Origin: an uncultured Pseudomonas sp.
GTDB lineage: Bacteria; Pseudomonadota; Gammaproteobacteria; Pseudomonadales; Pseudomonadaceae
Assembly (NCBI RefSeq): GCF_913777995.1
Contig: NZ_CAJYVE010000024.1
Location: 1-64,000 of the forward strand
DNA: 64,000 nucleotides
Reading direction: 5' to 3'
The position numbers and the translations under genes are program-made. The notes beneath the pieces were generated by a model, which saw only the letters and a list, made by a program, of their open reading frames with translations, was not told where the DNA came from and searched no databases. Positions 56,231 through 64,000 of this stretch are shown piece after piece; the stretch's first letter is position 1; the number at the start of each line of letters is the position of its first letter.

Positions 56231-56542
56231 TTAGAAGTCTTCCAGGCGCCAGACTTCGTAGGCTGGCGTTTCATACGGGTGGCTGTGCTTGAGGGCCGCC
56301 ACTGCCGCACGAATCAGCTCGTCGGCGACGACCAGCTCGACCTTCCACTCCTCGACCTGTTCAACCACTCCGCTCTGCCCGATGAACGGCTGGCTGCCGT
56401 CCAGCGGGCGGAACTGGCCAAGGCCCAGCACCTGCCACGCACAGTGGTCGTAGTCGCCGATCCGGCCGCCACCGGCGGCGAATACGGCGGCCTTGACCGG
56501 CTCCAGGTGGCTGGTCGGGACGAAGAAGGCGAGCTTGTACAC
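56231..56542 (-). CDS. NIF3/YqfO C-domain-like protein
   Basis: The 103-residue protein is read from GTG at 56542 (VYKLAFFVPTSHLEPVKAAV). The PII-like ferredoxin fold with GGGRIGDYDHCAWQ and HSHPYETPAYEVWRLEDF matches the free-standing version of the insert domain of NIF3/YqfO proteins. Its function is unknown; YqfO-type domains are sometimes tied to metal or nucleotide binding. It starts 4 bases after the purL stop, so it is probably cotranscribed with purL. Confidence 0.85.
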   Translation of the reverse strand: MYKLAFFVPTSHLEPVKAAVFAAGGGRIGDYDHCAWQVLGLGQFRPLDGSQPFIGQSGVVEQVEEWKVELVVADELIRAAVAALKHSHPYETPAYEVWRLEDF

Positions 56543-56546
56543 CCTG

Positions 56547-59500
56547 TCAGTCGACCCAGACGCGGGCGTTGCGGAACATGCGCATCCAGGCGCCGTCTTC
56601 GTTCCAGTCGTCCGGACGCCAGGAGTTCTGCACGGCACGGAACACCCGCTCTGGGTGCGGCATCATGATGGTCACGCGACCGTCACGAGTCGTCATGCCG
56701 CCGATACCGCGTGGCGAACCGTTCGGGTTGGCCGGATAGGTCTCGGTGGTCTTGCCGTGGTTGTCGACGTAACGCAGCGCCACGGTGCCCGAGGCGTCGG
56801 CCTGTTGCAGCGCGCTGGCACTGGCGAACTCGGCATGGCCTTCGCCGTGGGCGATGGCGATCGGCATACGCGAACCGGCCATGCCCTGCAGGAAGATCGA
56901 CGGCGACTCCTGGATCTGCACCAGCGCCACACGGGCCTCGAACTGCTCGGAGCGGTTGCGCACGAAGTGCGGCCACAGCTCGCTGCCTGGAATCAGTTCG
57001 TGCAGGTTGGAGAGCATCTGGCAACCGTTGCACACGCCCAGGGTGAAGCTGTCGCTGCGCTCGAAGAAGCCCTGGAAGGCATCACGGGCACGGGCGTTGA
57101 ACAGCGCCGACTTGGCCCAGCCTTCGCCAGCGCCCAGCACGTCACCGTAGGAGAAGCCGCCACAGGCGACCAGGCCCTTGAAGGTGTTGAGGTCGACACG
57201 ACCGGCAAGGATATCGCTCATGTGCACGTCGACGGCATTGAAGCCGGCGCGGTCGAAGGCTGCCGCCATCTCGACCTGACCGTTGACGCCCTGCTCGCGC
57301 AGTACCGCGACCTGTGGACGCACACCGGTCTTGATGTACGGCGCGGCGATGTCTTCATTGACGTCGAAGCCCAGCTTCACGTTCAGGCCCGGGTTGTCTT
57401 CTTCCAGCAGCAGGTCGAATTCCTGGTCGGCGCACTCCGGGTTGTCGCGCAGGCGCTGGATGCGATAGCTAGTTTCAGCCCAACCGCGATGCAGCTGGTG
57501 GCGCTGACCGCTGAACACGGCCTGGCCCTGGTAGCTGATGGACACTTCGTCGTTGTTCAGCGGCTTGCCGATCACCGACACGCAGTTGGCCGACAGGCCG
57601 GCAGCGCTGAACTGGGCCAGCACACCGGCGGTGGCGTCCTGGCGAACCTGGATCACCGCACCGAGTTCTTCGTTGAACAGGATGCCGGCAACTTCGCTGA
57701 CGTTCTCGGCCAGACCGTCGAGGCACAGTTGCAGGCCGCAGTGGCCGGCGAAAGCCATTTCCAGCACGGTGACCAGCAGGCCACCGTCGGAACGGTCGTG
57801 GTAGGCCAGCAGGTGGCCGTCGGCGTTCAGGCCCTGGATGACCGCGAAGAACGCCTTGAGGTCTTCGGCGTCGTCGACGTCAGGGGCGCTGCGGCCCAGC
57901 TTGCCATGCACCTGGGCGAGGATCGAACCGCCCATGCGGTCCTGGCCACGGCCGAGGTCGATGAGGATCAGGTCGGTTTCGCCCTTGTCCATGCGCAGTT
58001 GCGGGGTCAGGGTCTGGCGAATGTCGGTGACCGGGGCGAAGCCGCTGACGATCAGCGACATCGGCGAGGTGACGCTCTTGTCGACGCCCTCGTCGCTCCA
58101 GCGGGTCTTCATCGACATGGAGTCCTTGCCCACCGGAATGGTCAGGCCCAGCTCGGGGCACAGTTCCATGCCGACGGCCTTGACGGTGTCGTACAGGCGG
58201 GCATCTTCACCCGGGTGGCCAGCGGCGGACATCCAGTTGGCCGACAGCTTGATGTCGGACAGCTTGCCGATACGCGCGGCGGCCAGGTTGGTCAGGGTCT
58301 CGCCGATGGCCATGCGGCCGGAGGCCGGGGCATCGAGCAGGGCCAGCGGGGTGCGCTCGCCCATGGCCATGGCTTCACCGGTGTTGACGTCGAAGCTGGT
58401 GGCGGTCACGGCGCAGTCGGCGACCGGCACCTGCCACGGGCCGACCATCTGGTCACGGGCCACCAGGCCGGTGATCGAACGGTCGCCGATGGTGATCAGG
58501 AAGCTCTTGCTGGCTACGGCCGGGTGATGCAGCACGCGCTGCACGCTGTCGGCGATGTCCAGGGTGCTCGGGTCGAAGTCGTCGCCCAGCTCGGCTTCAC
58601 GCTGCACAGAGCGGTGCATGCGTGGCGGCTTGCCAAGCAGCACTTCCAGCGGCATGTCCACCGGACTGTTGCCGAAGTGGCTGTCGGTGACGGTCAGGTG
58701 CGGTTCGGCGGTGGCTTCACCGACCACCGCGAACGGGCAGCGCTCGCGCTCGCAGATGGCCTTGAAGCGCTCGAAGTTTTCGGCGCTGACGGCCAGCACG
58801 TAGCGTTCCTGGGATTCGTTGCTCCAGATTTCGTGCGGCGCCATGCCCGGTTCGTCGTTGGGCACGTTACGCAGCTCAAAACGGCCGCCACGGCCACCGT
58901 CGTTGACCAGTTCAGGGAAGGCATTGGACAGGCCGCCGGCACCGACGTCGTGGATGAACGCGATCGGGTTGGCGTCGCCCAGTTGCCAGCAGCGGTCGAT
59001 GACCTCCTGGCAGCGGCGTTCCATTTCCGGGTTCTCGCGCTGCACCGAAGCGAAGTCGAGGTCTGCCGAGCTGCTGCCGGTGTCGACCGACGAAGCCGCG
59101 CCGCCGCCCAGGCCGATGAGCATGGCCGGGCCGCCGAGGACGATCAGCTTGGCACCGACTTCGATTTCGCCCTTCTGCACGTGCTCGCCACGGATGTTGC
59201 CCAGGCCGCCGGCCAGCATGATCGGCTTGTGGTAGCCGCGTACTTCGCTGCCGCGCGGGGTGTCGATGGACTGCTCGAAGGTCCGGAAGTAGCCGGTCAG
59301 CGCCGGACGGCCGAATTCGTTGTTGAACGCCGCGCCGCCCAGCGGGCCTTCGATCATGATGTCCAGGGCGGTGACGATGCGCTCGGGCTTGCCGTAGGGC
59401 TTCTCCCAGGGCTGTTCGAAGCCGGGGATCTGCAGGTTGGACACGGTGAAGCCGGTCAGGCCCGCCTTGGGCTTGGAGCCGCGACCGGTGGCGCCTTCAT

Positions 59501-60446
59501 CGCGGATCTCGCCGCCGGAACCGGTGGAAGCACCGGAGAATGGCGAAATGGCGGTCGGGTGGTTGTGGGTCTCGACCTTCATGAGGATGTGCACCGGCTC
59601 CTGCACCGCGCCGTACTGGCGGGTCTCAGGATTCGGGAAGAAGCGCCCGGCCACGTTACCGACGATCACCGAGGCGTTGTCCTTGTAAGCGGACAGCACG
59701 CCTTCGCTGTGCATCTGGTAGGTGTTCTTGATCATGCCGAACAGGCTCTTTTCCTGGCTTTCGCCATCGATGTCCCAGCTGGCATTGAAGATCTTGTGGC
59801 GGCAGTGCTCGGAGTTGGCCTGGGCGAACATCATCAGCTCGATGTCGTTCGGGTTGCGGTTCAGGCCGATGAAGCTCTTCACCAGGTAGTCGACTTCGTC
59901 TTCAGCCAAGGCCAGGCCCAGGTCGACGTTGGCCTTTTCCAGGGCCGCACGACCGCCGCCGAGCACGTCGACGCTGGTCAGCGGTTTGGGCTGGGCGTGG
60001 CTGAACAGGCCGGCGGCCTGCTCCAGGTCGCTGAGCACCACCTGGGTCATGCGGTCGTGCAGTACGGCGGCGATGGCCTGCTGGTCGGCTTCGGCGAAGT
60101 CGCCCTGTACATAGAAGGCAATGCCCCGCTCGATGCGCTGGATCTTGTCCAGGCCGCAGTTGCGGGCAATGTCGCTGGCCTTGCTGGACCACGGCGAAAT
60201 GGTGCCGAAGCGCGGCATGACCAGGAACAGCCGGCCGACCGGCTCCTGTACCGCAACGCTCGGGCCGTACTTCAGCAGACGGTCGAGGACCTGCTGCTCC
60301 TGGTCGCTCAGGGCGCCGGAGACTTCAGCGAAGTGAGCGAATTCGGCGTACAGGCCATGAACAGCTGAAACTTTTTGTTTCAGTTGTTCCAGCAATTTGC
60401 TGTGGCGAAAGGCAGAAAGGGCAGGAGCACCACGCAGGATCAACAT
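56547..60446 (-). CDS. purL: phosphoribosylformylglycinamidine synthase
   Basis: PurL converts FGAR, glutamine and ATP to FGAM, the fourth step of purine synthesis. The 1299-residue single-chain form is typical of gammaproteobacteria. It starts [19 protein letters not shown]; a longer reading adds 14 residues without support. The synthetase domain has [30 protein letters not shown] spread near residues 290-320. The C-terminal glutaminase has nucleophile Cys1139 in LGVCNGCQ and the His/Glu pair in [14 protein letters not shown]3-like gene follows in the same transcript. mltF is divergent. Confidence 0.97.
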   Translation of the reverse strand: MLILRGAPALSAFRHSKLLEQLKQKVSAVHGLYAEFAHFAEVSGALSDQEQQVLDRLLKYGPSVAVQEPVGRLFLVMPRFGTISPWSSKASDIARNCGLDKIQRIERGIAFYVQGDFAEADQQAIAAVLHDRMTQVVLSDLEQAAGLFSHAQPKPLTSVDVLGGGRAALEKANVDLGLALAEDEVDYLVKSFIGLNRNPNDIELMMFAQANSEHCRHKIFNASWDIDGESQEKSLFGMIKNTYQMHSEGVLSAYKDNASVIVGNVAGRFFPNPETRQYGAVQEPVHILMKVETHNHPTAISPFSGASTGSGGEIRDEGATGRGSKPKAGLTGFTVSNLQIPGFEQPWEKPYGKPERIVTALDIMIEGPLGGAAFNNEFGRPALTGYFRTFEQSIDTPRGSEVRGYHKPIMLAGGLGNIRGEHVQKGEIEVGAKLIVLGGPAMLIGLGGGAASSVDTGSSSADLDFASVQRENPEMERRCQEVIDRCWQLGDANPIAFIHDVGAGGLSNAFPELVNDGGRGGRFELRNVPNDEPGMAPHEIWSNESQERYVLAVSAENFERFKAICERERCPFAVVGEATAEPHLTVTDSHFGNSPVDMPLEVLLGKPPRMHRSVQREAELGDDFDPSTLDIADSVQRVLHHPAVASKSFLITIGDRSITGLVARDQMVGPWQVPVADCAVTATSFDVNTGEAMAMGERTPLALLDAPASGRMAIGETLTNLAAARIGKLSDIKLSANWMSAAGHPGEDARLYDTVKAVGMELCPELGLTIPVGKDSMSMKTRWSDEGVDKSVTSPMSLIVSGFAPVTDIRQTLTPQLRMDKGETDLILIDLGRGQDRMGGSILAQVHGKLGRSAPDVDDAEDLKAFFAVIQGLNADGHLLAYHDRSDGGLLVTVLEMAFAGHCGLQLCLDGLAENVSEVAGILFNEELGAVIQVRQDATAGVLAQFSAAGLSANCVSVIGKPLNNDEVSISYQGQAVFSGQRHQLHRGWAETSYRIQRLRDNPECADQEFDLLLEEDNPGLNVKLGFDVNEDIAAPYIKTGVRPQVAVLREQGVNGQVEMAAAFDRAGFNAVDVHMSDILAGRVDLNTFKGLVACGGFSYGDVLGAGEGWAKSALFNARARDAFQGFFERSDSFTLGVCNGCQMLSNLHELIPGSELWPHFVRNRSEQFEARVALVQIQESPSIFLQGMAGSRMPIAIAHGEGHAEFASASALQQADASGTVALRYVDNHGKTTETYPANPNGSPRGIGGMTTRDGRVTIMMPHPERVFRAVQNSWRPDDWNEDGAWMRMFRNARVWVD

Positions 60447-60502
60447 CGTCGGGACAGCCTCGGGAAGGGGGGTGTACTTTGAGGCCACGCATTCTAGCCT
60501 AA

Positions 60503-62110
<1,608 letters not shown>

Positions 62111-62138
62111 ATCCCCTCTCTCAACACTGCGCCCCTGC

Positions 62139-62184
62139 AGGACCGGCTTCAGCCGCGAAAAGCTTCCCGGCTGAAGCCGGTCCT
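62139..62184. repeat. palindromic REP pair between convergent mltF and pdxJ
   Basis: AGGACCGGCTTCAGCCG (62139-62155) is perfectly complementary to CGGCTGAAGCCGGTCCT (62168-62184), a 17-bp stem with a 12-base loop. It lies 28 bases past mltF and 22 past pdxJ, and may terminate or stabilise both transcripts. Confidence 0.8.
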
Positions 62185-62206
62185 ACAAGGTGCAGGTGGC
62201 AGGACC

Positions 62207-62950
62207 TCAGCCCCGTGCTGCGGCGACGATCAGGGCTTTCATTTCGGCCACGGCGGCCTTGAAGCCAACGAACAACGCATGGGCCACCAGGGCGTGACCG
62301 ATGTTCAGTTCATTGATGCCCTTGATCGCCGCCACGGCCTCGACGTTGTGGTAATGCAGGCCATGCCCGGCGTTGACGATCAGCCCCTGCCCCACCCCGA
62401 ACGCCACGCCATCGGCGATGCGTTGCAGCTCTTCGGCGACTTCGGCAGGGGTTTGCGCATCGGCGTAGCGGCCGGTGTGCAGTTCGATGGCCGGGGCGCC
62501 GACCCGCCGGGAGGCTTCGATCTGCCGCTCATCGGCATCGATGAACAGTGACACTTCGCAACCGACCTTGGCCAGGCGCTCCACCGCCGCCTTGATGCGC
62601 GCTTCCTGGCCCGCCACGTCCAGACCGCCTTCGGTGGTCAGCTCCTGGCGGGTTTCCGGCACCAGGCACACATGCGCAGGGCGCAGGCGCTCGGCGAATG
62701 CCAGCATCTCCTCGGTCACGCCCATCTCGAAGTTCATGCGCGTCTGCAGCACTTCGGCGAGCAGCAGCACGTCACGGTCCTGAATGTGCCGGCGGTCTTC
62801 ACGCAGGTGCACGGTGATGCCGTCGGCGCCCGCCTCTTCGGCGTCCAGCGCGGCTTTCACCGGGTCCGGGTAGCGGGTGCCACGAGCCTGACGCAGCGTG
62901 GCCACATGGTCGATGTTCACGCCAAGAAGGATGCGAGAGCTGTGCGTCAC
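62207..62950 (-). CDS. pdxJ: pyridoxine 5'-phosphate synthase
   Basis: PdxJ condenses 1-deoxyxylulose-5-phosphate with 3-amino-2-oxopropyl phosphate to give PNP. The 247-residue TIM barrel has [18 protein letters not shown], the His/Glu-bearing [34 protein letters not shown] and [10 protein letters not shown]. The start is GTG at 62950 with AGGAG 6-7 bases upstream; the ATG 14 codons before has no such support. It is the last gene of era-recO-pdxJ, a conserved order, 51 bases after recO. Confidence 0.96.
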   Translation of the reverse strand: MTHSSRILLGVNIDHVATLRQARGTRYPDPVKAALDAEEAGADGITVHLREDRRHIQDRDVLLLAEVLQTRMNFEMGVTEEMLAFAERLRPAHVCLVPETRQELTTEGGLDVAGQEARIKAAVERLAKVGCEVSLFIDADERQIEASRRVGAPAIELHTGRYADAQTPAEVAEELQRIADGVAFGVGQGLIVNAGHGLHYHNVEAVAAIKGINELNIGHALVAHALFVGFKAAVAEMKALIVAAARG

Positions 62951-63001
62951 GGGTGTCTCCTGAAAAATAGAGCGAAGCGGGCCGCAGAGCATAAAGCCTG
63001 T

Positions 63002-63685
63002 TCAGCGCTTGCGAAACAGTTCCCGGCTGACCAGCGGGCGCCCACCCAAGTGCACGGCCAGGGCCTGGCGCATCAGGCGCTTGGCGGCAGCCAAAGCGCC
63101 CGGCGCGCTCCAGTCGGCTTCGGCCATGGCCAGCAGCTCCGCGCCATGGAACAGCCCCGGTTGCAGCAGCCAGACCCGCTCCAGGCCCGCATCGACCTGC
63201 AAGCGATAAAGACCAGCGGCGTCCAGCGGTTCGCCATTGATGTCGGTATCCAGCGCGAAACCGTAGCCGAGATCATCGAGCAGGCGCCATTCGAATGCGC
63301 GCAGCAGCGGCTCCAGTGGTCGGCCCTCGGCCAGGGCCAGAAGCGTGGCGGCATAGTGATCGAACACCGCCGGGTGCGGGTCTTCGGCAGGCAGCAGACG
63401 AATCAGCAACTCGTTGAGGTACATGCCACTGAACAGCGCTTCACCGACCATCCAGCGAGCCACCCCGGCGCTTTCCATGCGTGCCACCGTCTTGAGTTCG
63501 CCACGCCCGCGAAACTCGGCCTCCAGCGGCACGAAGGGCCGTGCCAGGGTGCCGGCCTTGCCACGGGCATTGCGCAGCACCGCCCGTAGACGGCCCTGGG
63601 GCGTGAGGAAATCGACCAGTGCGCTGTTTTCGCGATAGGCCCGGCTGTGCAGCACATAGGCAGGTTGAGCGGTTGGCGTGCTCAT
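63002..63685 (-). CDS. recO: DNA repair protein RecO
   Basis: RecO works with RecR to load RecA on SSB-coated gaps. The 227-residue protein has an N-terminal OB fold ([40 protein letters not shown]) and a helical C-domain with [19 protein letters not shown]. As in other gammaproteobacteria, the four zinc cysteines of the Deinococcus type are absent. It lies between era and pdxJ on the minus strand. Confidence 0.95.
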   Translation of the reverse strand: MSTPTAQPAYVLHSRAYRENSALVDFLTPQGRLRAVLRNARGKAGTLARPFVPLEAEFRGRGELKTVARMESAGVARWMVGEALFSGMYLNELLIRLLPAEDPHPAVFDHYAATLLALAEGRPLEPLLRAFEWRLLDDLGYGFALDTDINGEPLDAAGLYRLQVDAGLERVWLLQPGLFHGAELLAMAEADWSAPGALAAAKRLMRQALAVHLGGRPLVSRELFRKR

Positions 63686-63741
63686 CGGCGGGGCTCGCAG
63701 AACGAAGGATGGCGCCCGGCGCAGAACCGGGCGCCCGTGGC

Positions 63742-64000
63742 TCAGAGCTCGTTATAGCCCAGCGAACGCAGGGCGCGTTCGTCGTCGGACCAGCCGCCCT
63801 TGACCTTGACCCACAGGTTGAGCATCACCTTGGAGTCGAACATCACCTCCATGTCGCGGCGCGCATCGCTGCCGATGCGTTTGATGCGCTCGCCCTTGTC
63901 GCCGATGATGATCTTCTTCTGGCCATCGCGCTCGACCAGGATCAACGCGTGGATGTGCAGGGTATGACCCTGCTGCTTGAACTCTTCGATTTCTACGGTG
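63742..64000 (-). CDS. era: GTPase Era, C-terminal part (cut by window edge)
   Basis: Only the last 86 codons are in the window. They encode the KH domain: [38 protein letters not shown] (KH GxxG loop) and the conserved end [20 protein letters not shown]. Era is an essential GTPase for 16S rRNA maturation and 30S assembly. The G domain lies beyond the right edge. The stop codon lies 56 bases before recO, in the conserved rnc-era-recO-pdxJ order. Confidence 0.95.
   Translation of the reverse strand, partial: TVEIEEFKQQGHTLHIHALILVERDGQKKIIIGDKGERIKRIGSDARRDMEVMFDSKVMLNLWVKVKGGWSDDERALRSLGYNEL

Noticed and set aside
56493..60368. A 1291-codon open frame on the + strand
   Set aside because: It is the antisense shadow of purL. 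Composition is Val/Gly/His-rich without motifs, a usual artefact of high-GC third-position bias.

Overview
The window comes from a Pseudomonas chromosome, most likely the P. putida group. The evidence is high GC, the proteins themselves (RapA, LivKHMGF, PurL of about 1300 residues, MltF, the era-recO-pdxJ order, DUF6124, DUF6231) and many extragenic palindromes of the P. putida REP kind. I saw no rRNA, tRNA, CRISPR array, transposase or prophage gene.

Layout. 1-8.3 kb: two small hypotheticals, rapA, an MFS transporter, a MHYT-GGDEF-EAL c-di-GMP protein and a DUF2288 protein. 8.5-13.7 kb: the branched-chain amino acid ABC transporter livK-[terminator]-livHMGF. 13.7-31 kb: mostly single genes of envelope and housekeeping function (lipoproteins, FAD oxidoreductase, nhaA, pdxH, two OmpA-type lipoproteins, an EstB-like hydrolase, dinG, a collagen-like secreted protein, YitT with a divergent Lrp regulator, YchJ, a LEA14-like lipoprotein with a His-rich SEC-C protein). 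31-36 kb: GST, a QuiP-like acylase, a UvdE-type endonuclease. 36-37.8 kb: a chemoreceptor.

37.9-44.2 kb holds the most interesting locus. Seven tightly packed or overlapping minus-strand genes encode a T_hemolysin-family protein, an acyl-AMP ligase-like protein, a heme-oxygenase-fold protein with a plausible di-metal ligand set, an SDR, a periplasmic TPR protein, and a PmrA/QseB-type response regulator with its kinase. A PmrA-box-like triple hexamer repeat lies at the predicted promoter, so I infer a self-regulated small-molecule or lipid-modifying system. 44.7-51.2 kb is a second candidate system: a four-gene overlapping operon (glycosyltransferase, UDP-galactopyranose mutase, cytoplasmic glycosidase-like protein, ABC exporter) divergent from a galE-like epimerase, consistent with making and exporting a galactofuranose-containing glycan.

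51.3-64 kb is mostly core: a DUF6124 protein, an orphan HisKA_2 kinase, DUF1289/gamma-carbonic anhydrase/NudL, Nudix plus L,D-transpeptidase, a NIF3-like small protein behind purL, mltF, and pdxJ-recO-era, with era cut by the window edge.

Intergenic gaps are often filled with REP/REPIN arrays of two head classes that share the same interior and a common linker motif. All functions are assigned by reading motifs; no database search was run.
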